This document shows, piece by piece, positions 51,903 through 61,570 of a stretch of DNA of 64,000 bases. The position numbers were made by a program, and so were the translations under genes. Source of the stretch: UBA3478 sp964217345 (GTDB lineage: Bacteria > Bacteroidota > Bacteroidia > Flavobacteriales > Flavobacteriaceae); the NCBI GenBank assembly GCA_964217345.1, contig CAXPJI010000026.1, positions 10,535 through 74,534 on the forward strand. The letters run 5' to 3'. Under the pieces are notes generated by a model. It was not told the origin of the DNA, made no database searches, and saw only the letters and a list, made by a program, of their open reading frames with translations. Numbering within the stretch: the first letter of the stretch is position 1; the number at the start of each line of letters is the position of its first letter.

Positions 51903-54900
51903 TTAGATTTTAACGTTTAGTCCAAAAACGAGTGTTGAAAGTGGGTTATATCTATAGATACTTGACCCTCCAGTAATTGAGGTTGACGGATTAAATCCTT
52001 GTCTCTTACTAGCTAACCAAAGGTTGTCTCCAGTAACGTATAAATCCGCTTGTTGAACTCCAAACTTCGATGTTACCGTTTTTGGTACTGCATAACCAAG
52101 ACGAACATTGTTTAAAGCAATGTAGTCAGACTTAGTTAAGAATCGAGTTGAAGTTGCGTTTTGCTGAATTTGATAACGAGCATCTTGTCTTGGGATGTCA
52201 GTAACGTCACCTGGCTTCATCCAACGGTCGCGCATGTCGATGTGGAAGTTATTTACCCCTGCATAGTTATTCGCCATAAGACTTGCATAAGCACTGTCAT
52301 AAGCATATCCACCTAATTGGTAGTTGAATAACGCACTAAGAGAGAATTGCTTGTAACGAGCATTTACTCTAAAGGCACCACGAACATCAGGAATGATTGT
52401 TTTATCGATAAATTTATCAGTAGCCTCAGCGTAAACCTCGGTAAGGTCTTGTGCAACCACCGCCTCAGGGTTATCGTTTAGATATTGAGTTAGTGAGTTA
52501 ATGATCACATCACCATCGGTGTAGTCACCACTACCATCCTTATCATCGAAGTTACGTTCCCACTGAGCAGCACCTGTTTCACTATTCACACCAGCGTATA
52601 CTGGGATATAGTAATCATAAAGTGAGCGACCTACAGTACGTCCATAGCTTCCAGAAATATCTAATTTTTGTTGTTCACCTGTTGCAGGGTCAATAGGTAG
52701 AGCAGTTAATTCATTAGTAAAGGTTTCTCCGTTTAGTCCTAAGCTTAAGCTGAAATCTTGCTTAGTCACTAAATCGAAGTCAAGGTCGAATTCAAGACCT
52801 TTGTTTACTAACTCACCGTCGTTTACAGTAATTAATGCATAACCTACAGAAGGTCCTACACGACGATCAAAGAACATGTCGGTTGTTGTTTTCTGGTATG
52901 CCTCGATCGATCCTGATACAAATCCACCCATTTCAAATTCGAAACCAGCATTGAACTGATTTGAACTTTCCCAAGTAAGATCCTTGTTACCTTTTGTACT
53001 GAAGGCAAGAGAAATGTTGTCAGCAAGGTTGTTGATCGAGAAAATGTTGTAACCTGGGTATAGACCTACACCTCCCGAGTTACCGATAATACCATAACTA
53101 GCTTTGAACTTTAAGAAGTCAAATAAGTTAGAGTTTGACATAAAGTTTTCTTCACTAAGTACCCAAGCACCACCAATTGAGTAGAAGTTACCCCATCGGT
53201 TATTGATGAATCTTGAAGAACCATCACGGTTGAAAGAAAGAGTTAAGAAATACTTACGTGAAAGATCAGCAGTTACGTTAGCAATGTAGCTCTCTGTTGC
53301 TTCCTCGTCAGTGTATCCATTACCTGGAGCATTAACAACACCATTTGCGATGTCTGTACCGAAAGGCAATACAAGCTTAGAGCGCTGAGCAGATAGGTAG
53401 TTGAAATCATACTGAGTAGCAACGTGTGAAACGAATGCTGAAAGGTCTAAATCTCCAAAAGTTTTATTGTAGCGTAGACCTGTTCTAATCGTGTAGTTCT
53501 TAGTTTCAGAGCGAGCACGAGTAATTACACCACCTTGACCTTTAGCAGGGCTGTAGAATGGCTCGTTTAGACGAATTGAATCGTCCATAAAGTACTGATA
53601 AGCAAAGTTGTTTTCTAACGTAAGCCCTTCAGCAATAGTAATTCTTGTGTCGTTATTAAAGTTTACAGAGTTACCGTTGTTTTGTACAATGTTAATCTGT
53701 GAATCAGCTACACCGTTTGTTGCGAAACCAAAACCACGTCCGTCTTCAAGACCGTAATCAAAAAGGAACCCACCGTATACAGGATCTGGAATTTTATTCC
53801 CATCTGCATCGCGACGATAAAGTGGATAAATTGGAGGTAAGTTATCAATCCACCAGAACTGGCTAGAAGAAGAAGAACTTTGACCGTTTTGGTTGCTCTC
53901 ACTCTGTGCGTAGTTCAGAGAAGTGTTTACATTGATAAAGTCACCGATTTTATGAGTTGCCGCTAAACGAGCATTCAATCTTTGGTAGTCAGTGTTCGAA
54001 GCATAACCTTTATCATCAATGAAACCGATAGAAGTGTAAACAGAAGAATTTTCATTAACGTTTGAAACAGTTACGTTTACTTCGTTTCGATTTGCGTCTT
54101 GAAATGCAAACTCCTCCCAGTTTTCTGGAGTATATCTTCTTGCAATTCCTGAACGAACTTGTCCAGTGGCAGGATCTATAAGGTTTGCAACGTTTACGTT
54201 TCCGTCTTCAGTTGTTCCAACGCTCCACATATTGTAAATAGGAGAGATGTCTGATACGCCAGCGTTACCAGGAAATTCGAAAAGGTTAGCATTAGCATAG
54301 GCGATAGCAGCTGCTTGATCACCTTCGTTTTCGATTAACCCTCTTTGGTAAGTACCTTCCCAAGCAATCCCGATATACTCTTCAGGAGAGCGGATGGTTT
54401 CGTAACGTCCGATACCTTGGTAGTTAGTACCTGATTTTACTTGAACGTTTACGCTGTTGCCGTTGTCTTTACCTCTTTTAGTGGTAATTACGATTACCCC
54501 GTTTGCACCACGCGCACCGTAAAGAGAAGTTGCAGATGCATCTTTAAGTACGGTAACAGACTTAATGTCGTTAGGGTTAATGTCGTTTAAGCTTCCGCCA
54601 AAGGGAGCATCATCCACAATATAAAGTGGAGCTTGACTACCGTTTACAGATCCAAATCCACGAATACGAATCGTAGATACGGTACCTGGCTGTCCAGAAG
54701 TGTTGAATACACTAACACCCGCTACCTCCCCAGCTAGTGCCTGAGATACGTTGGTGAATGATTTTTGAGAGATGTTCTCTCCTTCAACTACTTTCGCAGA
54801 ACCAGCGAATGATTTTTTAGATACCTCACCAAAACCTGTTACAACCACCTCGTCGAGTTGGTTTGAAGGTTGAAGTGAAACATTAATGTTGCTTTGGTTA

Positions 54901-55148
54901 CCCACAGTAACCTCCACAGTTTGGTATCCTACAAAGCTAAATTCAAGAACCGCGTTTGGTCCAACAGAAATAGAGTAGTTACCATCGAAGTCAGAAGCAG
55001 TACCATTTCGAGTACCTTTTTCAATGACAGTCGCACCAGGAAGTGGAATTCCAGATTCGTCTGTTACACTACCTGACACGGTTTGTTGTGCTACAGCTAC
55101 TTGAACTGTGAGCAAACACACCAGTAGAAAATTGATGTAGTTTCTCAT
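51903..55148 (-). CDS. susC: SusC/RagA family TonB-linked outer-membrane importer
   Basis: A 1081-residue outer-membrane transporter. The signal peptide (to about residue 20, VAVAQ) is followed by the carboxypeptidase-like domain (VSGSVTDESGIPLPGATVIEKG), the TonB box region (LDEVVVTGFG), the plug with IRIRGFGSVNGSQAPLYIVDD, and the SusC signature ATSLYGARGANGVIVITTKRG (about 203-223). The beta barrel ends in LVFGLNVKI. It imports oligosaccharides into the periplasm together with SusD. Confidence 0.94.
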   Translation of the reverse strand: MRNYINFLLVCLLTVQVAVAQQTVSGSVTDESGIPLPGATVIEKGTRNGTASDFDGNYSISVGPNAVLEFSFVGYQTVEVTVGNQSNINVSLQPSNQLDEVVVTGFGEVSKKSFAGSAKVVEGENISQKSFTNVSQALAGEVAGVSVFNTSGQPGTVSTIRIRGFGSVNGSQAPLYIVDDAPFGGSLNDINPNDIKSVTVLKDASATSLYGARGANGVIVITTKRGKDNGNSVNVQVKSGTNYQGIGRYETIRSPEEYIGIAWEGTYQRGLIENEGDQAAAIAYANANLFEFPGNAGVSDISPIYNMWSVGTTEDGNVNVANLIDPATGQVRSGIARRYTPENWEEFAFQDANRNEVNVTVSNVNENSSVYTSIGFIDDKGYASNTDYQRLNARLAATHKIGDFINVNTSLNYAQSESNQNGQSSSSSSQFWWIDNLPPIYPLYRRDADGNKIPDPVYGGFLFDYGLEDGRGFGFATNGVADSQINIVQNNGNSVNFNNDTRITIAEGLTLENNFAYQYFMDDSIRLNEPFYSPAKGQGGVITRARSETKNYTIRTGLRYNKTFGDLDLSAFVSHVATQYDFNYLSAQRSKLVLPFGTDIANGVVNAPGNGYTDEEATESYIANVTADLSRKYFLTLSFNRDGSSRFINNRWGNFYSIGGAWVLSEENFMSNSNLFDFLKFKASYGIIGNSGGVGLYPGYNIFSINNLADNISLAFSTKGNKDLTWESSNQFNAGFEFEMGGFVSGSIEAYQKTTTDMFFDRRVGPSVGYALITVNDGELVNKGLEFDLDFDLVTKQDFSLSLGLNGETFTNELTALPIDPATGEQQKLDISGSYGRTVGRSLYDYYIPVYAGVNSETGAAQWERNFDDKDGSGDYTDGDVIINSLTQYLNDNPEAVVAQDLTEVYAEATDKFIDKTIIPDVRGAFRVNARYKQFSLSALFNYQLGGYAYDSAYASLMANNYAGVNNFHIDMRDRWMKPGDVTDIPRQDARYQIQQNATSTRFLTKSDYIALNNVRLGYAVPKTVTSKFGVQQADLYVTGDNLWLASKRQGFNPSTSITGGSSIYRYNPLSTLVFGLNVKI

Positions 55149-55192
55149 AACATTTAGTTTTACAAAATATTGTTTGCGTTTGAGTTAATTCA

Positions 55193-55200
55193 CAAAATTA
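55193..55200 (-). promoter_or_regulatory. Candidate -7 box for susCD
   Basis: TAATTTTG on the minus strand matches TAnnTTTG and lies 44 nt before the susC ATG. A TTTG at 55224-55227 is 23 nt upstream, slightly long for the usual spacing. The remainder of 55149-55375 is very AT-rich and shows no gene or recognised operator. Confidence 0.4.
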
Positions 55201-55375
55201 AAATCTTCTATTGAATTATTCTACAAAAATCTGTGAGTATACGGATGTTAATTGAAGAATATTTATCAGAATCAATAAATCATTAATAATTTAATAATTA
55301 GATGTTTAAGATTGACTCTAATTTTATGATTCTGTTAAGAAATTATAGATTTCTTTACCAAAGTATTTTAAACTA

Positions 55376-55409
55376 AAAAAGCCGATTTCAATTCTGAAAT
55401 CGGCTTTTT
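55376..55409 (-). terminator. Terminator after tRNA-Asp
   Basis: A perfect stem GCCGATTTC / GAAATCGGC with a 6-nt loop is flanked by five A on one side and five T on the other, so it can act in both directions. Confidence 0.85.
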
Positions 55410-55419
55410 ACTTGTTTTG

Positions 55420-55493
55420 CGGTCTGGACGGGACTCGAACCCGCGACCCCCTGCGTGACAGGCAGGTATTCTAACCAACTGAACTACCAGACC
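55420..55493 (-). tRNA. tRNA-Asp (anticodon GTC)
   Basis: A cloverleaf on the minus strand: acceptor GGTCTGG / CCAGACC, a D arm with GTTCAGTTGGTTAGAAT, an anticodon stem CCTGC/GCAGG around CTGTCAC (anticodon GTC) and a T arm CGGG TTCGAGT CCCG. The discriminator base is G, as required for Asp. CCA is not encoded. Confidence 0.96.
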
Positions 55494-55520
55494 AAAACAT
55501 TTTCGCTCTAAAAGCGGGGG

Positions 55521-55551
55521 CAAATATAATCTTTTTTACACCTTGTCCAAA
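55521..55551 (-). promoter_or_regulatory. Promoter of tRNA-Asp
   Basis: TTTG (55548-55551), 19 nt, TATATTTG (55521-55528) on the minus strand is a full match to the Bacteroidetes consensus, 27 nt before the tRNA 5' end. Confidence 0.7.
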
Positions 55552-55560
55552 AAGGATCAA

Positions 55561-55583
55561 AAAAAAAGCGATTAAAAATCGCT
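55561..55583 (-). terminator. Terminator after trxA
   Basis: AGCGATT AAA AATCGCT (55567-55583) is followed on the minus strand by a run of T, 28 nt past the trxA stop. Confidence 0.75.
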
Positions 55584-55611
55584 CTCTTTTTCGAATGCTG
55601 TGTGAAGTGGT

Positions 55612-55929
55612 TTATAAAGCAGCGTCAATAGCCTCAGCGTAAACATTTTTAGGAGCAACTCCTACCTGACGATTTACGATTTCTCCACCTTTGAAAACCA
55701 ATACGGTCGGGATATTTCTAACGCCGTATTTCGCTGCAAACTGTTGGTGATTGTCTACATCAACCTTACCTACAACTGCTTTTCCTTCGTATTCGGTAGC
55801 GAGTTCGTCAATGATTGGTCCTACCATACGACATGGGCCGCACCATGCTGCCCAAAAGTCAACAACTACTGGCTTATCTGAATTGAGTACTACCTCTTCA
55901 AAAGTTGCGTCTGTTATTTCTAGTGCCAT
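55612..55929 (-). CDS. trxA: Thioredoxin
   Basis: A 105-residue cytosolic thioredoxin with the redox motif WCGPC in VVDFWAAWCGPCRMVGP (about 21-37) and the cis-proline loop NIPTVLVFKGG. It keeps protein thiols reduced and serves ribonucleotide reductase, ArsC and thiol peroxidases, all of which have genes in this window. It is transcribed alone, between dnaE and tRNA-Asp. Confidence 0.96.
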   Translation of the reverse strand: MALEITDATFEEVVLNSDKPVVVDFWAAWCGPCRMVGPIIDELATEYEGKAVVGKVDVDNHQQFAAKYGVRNIPTVLVFKGGEIVNRQVGVAPKNVYAEAIDAAL

Positions 55930-55946
55930 AATCTTGAATTAAAATA

Positions 55947-55954
55947 CAAATTTA
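55947..55954 (-). promoter_or_regulatory. Candidate -7 box for trxA
   Basis: TAAATTTG matches TAnnTTTG and lies 17 nt before the trxA ATG. A TTG 17 nt upstream (55972-55974) gives a slightly short spacing. Confidence 0.5.
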
Positions 55955-55974
55955 GGGATTTAAAATGAGTTCAA

Positions 55975-58900
55975 TTAGTATAGTTGATAGGGTATTTTTT
56001 GATCGTCGAGGAAGTGTAGCAACTCTTTGGTGATCGCTACTTTTTCCTTTCTGCTCTTTAAAGTGAGTTGAAAATCTTTGTCGTGGAGCGTAATGTTTAC
56101 CGGTTTATTGCCTTTATACTCTTTAATTCTTTGTTTTAATAATTCTATGAATTCGTTATTTACTTCTTCTGCCTTTAGATGAAGGTTGATTTTTTTAGAT
56201 AGATTTTCCATCACATCTTGAAGTAACCTAACCTCATTAAATTGAAGCCTTGGTTCTCCTCGAGTACTACCATCCCCAATAGGATAACCTTCTTTTATTA
56301 GTAGACGAATGTATAAGAAGTTCGGTTCTTTAAAGAAGTGTTCGAACTTTAAAAATTCCTCTGAAAAAACTCTGAATTGATAAGACCCGCTATAATCTTC
56401 TAATGTAAAGGTTCCCCAACGCTTGCCATTTTTAGAAATTCTTGCTTCTGCCGATGTTACAACACCACCTACAGTTATTTCGAGTCCGATAAAGGGGGCG
56501 AGGTCGGTATTAAGATTTGCTAATTCGTTTTTAGTAAAATGTTGTAGCGTTTTTTTGAAATCATCAAGGGGATGCCCGGTCAGATATAGTCCTACAACCT
56601 CCTTCTCTTTTCTAAGAAGTTCCATGGTTGGCCATGGCTCACAGGGTGGTATTTCTGGCTCGCTTATTTGAGCAACGGGATCATCTGCAAACAAGCTTAC
56701 TTGAGAAGCGTTTTCGTTTTCTTTGAAACGGGTGGCCGATTTTATAATCTTCTCGAGGTAGTTAATACCGTCGTTAGATTCTTGAAAGTATTGACTTCGC
56801 AATGCTCCAAAAGAATCAAAAGCGCCGGCGATAGCTAAATTTTCAAAGGTTCTTTTATTCGCCGCTCGCAAGTCTATTCGCTTGGCTAATTCGAAGACTG
56901 AACTGTAGGGCCCAGATTCTTTTCTTTCGTCAACAATGGTATCCACTGCACTTTTCCCTACACCCTTAATGGCACCCATTCCAAAACGAATCGCGTTTTG
57001 TGCATTAACCCCAAACTTGTAGAAAGATTCATTGACATCTGGCCCAAGAACCTCGATACCCATGCGTTTGGCCTCTTCCATAAACAGAGTTACTTGCTCT
57101 AAGTGGTTCATATTGTTAGATAGCACGGCAGCCATATATTCTGAAGGGTAGTGAGCCTTCAGATAGGCGGTTTGATAAGCGATGTATGCATAGCAAGTAG
57201 AATGACTCTTGTTAAATGCGTAACTCGCGAATGCCTCCCAATCTTTATAGATCTTTTCCAAAACCTCTTTAGGGTGTCCTTTAGAAATCCCTCCATTGAT
57301 AAACTTTGGACGTAGTTCGTCAATAAGATCTTTCTTCTTCTTACCCATCGCCTTTCTGAGAACGTCGGCTTCACCTTTGGTAAAACCCCCTAATTTCTGT
57401 GACAAAAGCATCACCTGCTCTTGATAAACCGTAATTCCATAGGTGTTTTCCAGGTACTCCTTCATTTCTGGAAGGTCATAGGTGATGGGTTCTTTACCGT
57501 GTTTTCTGGCGATAAAGCTCGGGATATATTCAAGCGGGCCTGGGCGATAAAGAGCATTCATGGCGATTAAATCGTCAAAGGAGCTTGGTTTTAGCTCCTT
57601 TAGATACTTCTGCATTCCGCGAGATTCGTATTGGAAAATGCCAATCGTTTCTCCTCGTTGAAAAAGCTCGTAGGTTTTTTCGTCTTCGAGCGAAAATTCG
57701 TCGGGATTTAGTTGAACTCCTGTTCTTGCTTTTATGATCTTTAAAGTGTCCTTAATTAAAGTCAGAGTTTTTAATCCTAAGAAGTCCATCTTCAACAGAC
57801 CAGCACTCTCAACCACAGAGTTGTCGAATTGGGTTACCCACATCTCTGCATCTTTAGCCGTAGCTACAGGAACAAAGTCGGTAATATCTCCTGGAGTGAT
57901 AATTACACCACAAGCGTGAATTCCAGTATTTCGAACGGTTCCTTCTAATCTTTTTGCAACCTGAAGCGTGTTTCCAAGATCGTCCTTACTCTGAGAAATT
58001 TGTTGTAGTTCAGCTATCTTCTGTGCTTCTTCACTGCGAAAGTTCTGTTGAAGCGACTTTGAATCAAGTCCTAAAACCGTTGCCAGTTTGGTCATATCAG
58101 GCAGAAGCTTAGCGAGTCGATCTGCTTCATTAAGCGGCAAGTCGAGAACCCTAGCGGTATCTCGAATCGATGACTTGCCAGCCATGGTACCGTAGGTTAT
58201 AATCTGAGCTACTTGATTAGATCCGTATTTTCCAATGACATAATCGATAACCTTTTGCCGCCCCTCATCATCAAAGTCAATATCAATATCGGGCATAGAC
58301 ACTCGGTCTGGATTTAAAAAACGCTCAAAAAGGAGATCATATTTAATGGGATCAATATTGGTAATACCTAGACAGTATGCCACTGCCGAACCTGCTGCCG
58401 AACCTCTTCCAGGGCCCACCGAGACATTCATTTCTCTCGCTTTTCGAATAAAGTCTTCTACAATTAAAAAGTAGCCTGGATAGCCTGATTGCTCAATAGT
58501 ATTCAATTCGAATAGTAAGCGATCTTCGATTTCTGGAGTAACCTCTCCGTATCGCTCTTTTGCTCCTTCGAAAGTTAGATGTTTGAGGTAAGCGTTTTCT
58601 CCTCTTTTGCCTCCGTCAACCTGGTCTTCTGGCGATTCAAATTCTTGCGGAATGTCGAATTCAGGAAGTAATACATCTCGATATAAGAGGTAGTTTTCTA
58701 CTTTCTCTAGAATGCGAGTGGTATTTTCAATAGCCTCTGGTAGATCAGCGAATAGTTTTTTCATCTCCTCGCTGCCTTTGAAATAGTACTCGTTATTAGG
58801 AAGGCCGTATCGATAACCTCTTCCTCTACCGATCGGAGTCTCTTTTAGTTCCCCTTCTTTTACGCAGAGGAGTATGTCTTGTAGTTCCTGATCTTCTTTA

Positions 58901-60303
58901 GATCGATAAAAGTTGTTGTTAGTCGCAACTAAATGGATTCCATGCTTCTTGGCAAGTGCTACGATTTGATGATTAACTCTATTTTCTTCTTCTTGATCGT
59001 GACGTTCGAGTTGTAAGTAAAAGTCATCGTCAAAATTTTCCTTAAACCATTCTAAGGCCTCTTCAGCTTGTCGTTCACCGATATTCAAGGCCTTGGCAGA
59101 CACCTCTCCTCTAGTACCCCCCGACAAAATAATTAACCCTTCTTTGTGTTCTACGAGCAGTTCTTTGTCAATTCGAGGGATGTAGTAAAAACCTTCAGTA
59201 TATGCCTTAGAACTGAGTTTGGTCAAGTTGTGATATCCTGCTTTGTTTTTGGCCAGCAGAACAACGGGATAGCCCAGGTCCTTTATCTCTTTATTGTGTC
59301 TGTCTTGGACCATCGCCAGCTCACAACCGACGATTCCTTTGATGGGTTTCTCTGGGTTTGACTTATTGTGGGCAGCAACGGCACTAACAAAGCTGAAAGC
59401 TCCCATCATGTTGCCCGTATCGGTAAGGGCAACCCCTGGCATTTCTAATTCAGCGGCAGTCTCGACAAGCTCAGCAGGTTTCATGGTCGCTTGTAAAATA
59501 GAGAACTGTGAATGGTTGTGAAGGTGAGCAAAGGAGAGTTGATTCACCTCCTCAATGTCGATGGTTATATTCTCAGGTTCTTCAGGCTCAAAATATTGCT
59601 TGGCTAATTTTTCTGAAGCAGCCTTGAGATTTTTATGCTTAAGGCCTACAGCTTGAATCGGATGGGGGTTCGCAACTTTGAAATCTTGAAGAACTTCTTC
59701 TGAAACTCCTAAAGAGACAGCGTCAAATTCACCGATTCGAATTAGTTCAAAAAAGCACCGTGCGGTTGCCTCTACGTCTGCACTAGCGTTATGCGCTTCG
59801 GCAAATTCAGCTCCAAAAAGTTTACGGTGCAGCTCTGAAAGGGTGGGTAATTTAAATCTTCCACCACGTCCACCGGGTAGTTGGCAAAAATTAGCAGTTT
59901 GCTCGGTGCAAGTATCGAGCACCTTTTTATCAAGAAGTGCAGTAGTTACTCCCATGCGGTAGAATTCTGCCCCCATGATATTGAGGTCAAAATCAATATT
60001 CTGTCCTACGACGAAGTCTGTCTTAAGAATAACCTCCTCAAAAGCCTGAAGAACTTCGTGCAGTTCATGTCCTTCTTTTAAGGCGAGAGCAGTCGAAATG
60101 CCGTGCACTCTTTCTGATTGAAAAGGAATATCAAAACCATCCGGTTTGATTAGGAAGTCTTTTTGATCAATTAGCTTTCCCTCATGATCGTGAAGCTGCC
60201 AAGATAATTGAACTGCTCTCGGCCAATTCTCTGAGTCACTAACCGGAGCTTTATAGTTTTTAGGCAGGCCGGTAGTCTCCGTATCAAAAATGAGGTATAA
60301 CAT
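55975..60303 (-). CDS. dnaE: DNA polymerase III alpha subunit with fused N-terminal exonuclease
   Basis: The main replicative polymerase, 1442 residues. Residues 1-about 200 form a DEDDh proofreading exonuclease (FDTETTGLP, FVVGQNIDFD, AHNASADVEAT). From about 255 follows the PHP domain (FAHLHNHSQFS). The polymerase core has the catalytic acidic motif PDIDIDFDDEG near residue 670 and GPGRGSAAGSAV. A helix-hairpin-helix and an OB fold lie near the C-terminus. In E. coli the exonuclease is the separate DnaQ. The fusion is usual in Bacteroidetes. Confidence 0.96.
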   Translation of the reverse strand: MLYLIFDTETTGLPKNYKAPVSDSENWPRAVQLSWQLHDHEGKLIDQKDFLIKPDGFDIPFQSERVHGISTALALKEGHELHEVLQAFEEVILKTDFVVGQNIDFDLNIMGAEFYRMGVTTALLDKKVLDTCTEQTANFCQLPGGRGGRFKLPTLSELHRKLFGAEFAEAHNASADVEATARCFFELIRIGEFDAVSLGVSEEVLQDFKVANPHPIQAVGLKHKNLKAASEKLAKQYFEPEEPENITIDIEEVNQLSFAHLHNHSQFSILQATMKPAELVETAAELEMPGVALTDTGNMMGAFSFVSAVAAHNKSNPEKPIKGIVGCELAMVQDRHNKEIKDLGYPVVLLAKNKAGYHNLTKLSSKAYTEGFYYIPRIDKELLVEHKEGLIILSGGTRGEVSAKALNIGERQAEEALEWFKENFDDDFYLQLERHDQEEENRVNHQIVALAKKHGIHLVATNNNFYRSKEDQELQDILLCVKEGELKETPIGRGRGYRYGLPNNEYYFKGSEEMKKLFADLPEAIENTTRILEKVENYLLYRDVLLPEFDIPQEFESPEDQVDGGKRGENAYLKHLTFEGAKERYGEVTPEIEDRLLFELNTIEQSGYPGYFLIVEDFIRKAREMNVSVGPGRGSAAGSAVAYCLGITNIDPIKYDLLFERFLNPDRVSMPDIDIDFDDEGRQKVIDYVIGKYGSNQVAQIITYGTMAGKSSIRDTARVLDLPLNEADRLAKLLPDMTKLATVLGLDSKSLQQNFRSEEAQKIAELQQISQSKDDLGNTLQVAKRLEGTVRNTGIHACGVIITPGDITDFVPVATAKDAEMWVTQFDNSVVESAGLLKMDFLGLKTLTLIKDTLKIIKARTGVQLNPDEFSLEDEKTYELFQRGETIGIFQYESRGMQKYLKELKPSSFDDLIAMNALYRPGPLEYIPSFIARKHGKEPITYDLPEMKEYLENTYGITVYQEQVMLLSQKLGGFTKGEADVLRKAMGKKKKDLIDELRPKFINGGISKGHPKEVLEKIYKDWEAFASYAFNKSHSTCYAYIAYQTAYLKAHYPSEYMAAVLSNNMNHLEQVTLFMEEAKRMGIEVLGPDVNESFYKFGVNAQNAIRFGMGAIKGVGKSAVDTIVDERKESGPYSSVFELAKRIDLRAANKRTFENLAIAGAFDSFGALRSQYFQESNDGINYLEKIIKSATRFKENENASQVSLFADDPVAQISEPEIPPCEPWPTMELLRKEKEVVGLYLTGHPLDDFKKTLQHFTKNELANLNTDLAPFIGLEITVGGVVTSAEARISKNGKRWGTFTLEDYSGSYQFRVFSEEFLKFEHFFKEPNFLYIRLLIKEGYPIGDGSTRGEPRLQFNEVRLLQDVMENLSKKINLHLKAEEVNNEFIELLKQRIKEYKGNKPVNITLHDKDFQLTLKSRKEKVAITKELLHFLDDQKIPYQLY

Positions 60304-60350
60304 CGAGTGAACTAACTTTTACAACCCCTAAAAATAGCATAATAATGAAG

Positions 60351-60381
60351 CTTGGATAACTAAACATTTCGATTATCTTTG
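60351..60381 (+). promoter_or_regulatory. Promoter of the rpsP operon
   Basis: CTTG (60351-60354), 19 nt, TATCTTTG (60374-60381) fits the Bacteroidetes consensus, giving a leader of about 55 nt before rpsP. Confidence 0.7.
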
Positions 60382-60441
60382 CACGACTTTTAAACAATGT
60401 ATTAATAACCGAGGTCGAGAACCTCAAAAATTTAATGTGAT

Positions 60442-61032
60442 ATGCCTGTAAGAATTAGATTACAACGCCATGGTAAAAAAGGAAAACCCTTCTATTGGGT
60501 AGTTGCTGCCGATTCAAGATCGAAGCGTGATGGTAAATTCCTTGAAAAACTTGGTATCTACAATCCAAACACAAATCCTGCAACTGTTGAAATCGATATT
60601 GATTCAGCGGTAAAATGGTTACAGAATGGTGCTCAACCAACTGACACAGCGCGTACACTGCTTTCAAGAAAGGGAGCCCTTCTTAAGCATCACCTAGTAA
60701 AGGGTGTAGCTAAAGGTGCCCTTACTGAGGAGCAAGTGGAAGAGCGCTTCGCAGCATGGTTATCTGAGAAAGATGCGGTAAATACTGCTGAAATCTCTGC
60801 ACTAAATAAAGAAAAGGAAGCTGTGAAGGCGAAAGCTCTTGAGGCTGAGAAGGAAGCTAACGAAAAGCGTGCTGCTGAGATTGCAGCTGCTAACGCTCCT
60901 GAGCCTGAAGTAGTTGAAGAGGCTGTAGAGGAAGGTGCTGAAGAAGTAGCCGAGGCTCCTGTTGCTGAAGAGACTACTGCTGAAGAAGCTCCAGCAGAAG
61001 AGTCGTCTGAAGAAGAGAAACCAGCTGAATAA
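60442..61032 (+). CDS. rpsP: 30S ribosomal protein S16 with long acidic C-terminal tail
   Basis: The first 80 residues are a normal S16 (VRIRLQRHGKKGKPFYWVVAADSRSKRDG, LEKLGIYNPNT, AVKWLQNGAQPTDTARTLLS), needed for small-subunit assembly. They are followed by about 115 residues rich in Ala and Glu, first a predicted long helix (about 110-160) and then a low-complexity EEA tail. The extension is known from Bacteroidetes S16 proteins; its role is unclear. It is the first gene of rpsP-rimM-methyltransferase. Confidence 0.95.
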   Translation: MPVRIRLQRHGKKGKPFYWVVAADSRSKRDGKFLEKLGIYNPNTNPATVEIDIDSAVKWLQNGAQPTDTARTLLSRKGALLKHHLVKGVAKGALTEEQVEERFAAWLSEKDAVNTAEISALNKEKEAVKAKALEAEKEANEKRAAEIAAANAPEPEVVEEAVEEGAEEVAEAPVAEETTAEEAPAEESSEEEKPAE

Positions 61033-61040
61033 TTGATTGT

Positions 61041-61568
61041 ATGCGACTCGAGTCCTGCTATCAACTAGGACATATCGCATCAAAATTTAGCTTCAAGGGT
61101 GAGGTGCTTTTAAAACTAGACACCGATTACCCGGGTGAATATCTAGAAATGGAATCAGTTTTTGTTCAATTAGAACATGAATTGGTTCCATTTTTTATTG
61201 AGCGTTCCCGTTGGCACAATGGATCGCTCAGAGTGAAGTTTGAAGGAGTTGATTCTGAGCTTCAAGCTACTGCACTTGTTGGAAAATCGATTTATCGTCC
61301 GCTAGACGAGCTTCCTGAATTAGAAGAGGGACAGTACTATTATCACGAACTCATCGGGTTTGAAGTTATTGATACTTCTTTTGGTCCTATTGGTGAATTA
61401 GTTGGAGTGAATGACAGTTCCACTCAAGCCATTTTTATTATCGATCATAATGGGAAAGAGGTTTTATTACCAGCGGTAGACGAAATCATCAATTCTATAG
61501 ATAAAGGCCAAAAACGTATCTTGGTATCAGCGCCAAATGGCCTGATTGAACTTTATTTAGAGCCCTGA
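61041..61568 (+). CDS. rimM: Ribosome maturation factor RimM
   Basis: Assists maturation of the 30S head by binding S19. The 175-residue protein has the N-terminal RimM domain (YQLGHIASKFSFKGEVLLKLDT) and the C-terminal PRC barrel (QYYYHELIGFEVID, IFIIDHNGKEVLLPAVDEII). It lies 8 nt after rpsP, the classic pairing. trmD, the usual third gene, is not here; another methyltransferase gene follows instead. Confidence 0.94.
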   Translation: MRLESCYQLGHIASKFSFKGEVLLKLDTDYPGEYLEMESVFVQLEHELVPFFIERSRWHNGSLRVKFEGVDSELQATALVGKSIYRPLDELPELEEGQYYYHELIGFEVIDTSFGPIGELVGVNDSSTQAIFIIDHNGKEVLLPAVDEIINSIDKGQKRILVSAPNGLIELYLEP

Positions 61569-61570
61569 GG

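Noticed and set aside
60690..61064. Open frame of 124 codons on the minus strand over the S16 tail, rich in Ser and Ala
   Set aside because: It is the mirror of the Ala/Glu-rich repeats of rpsP and has no family features or ribosome-binding context.
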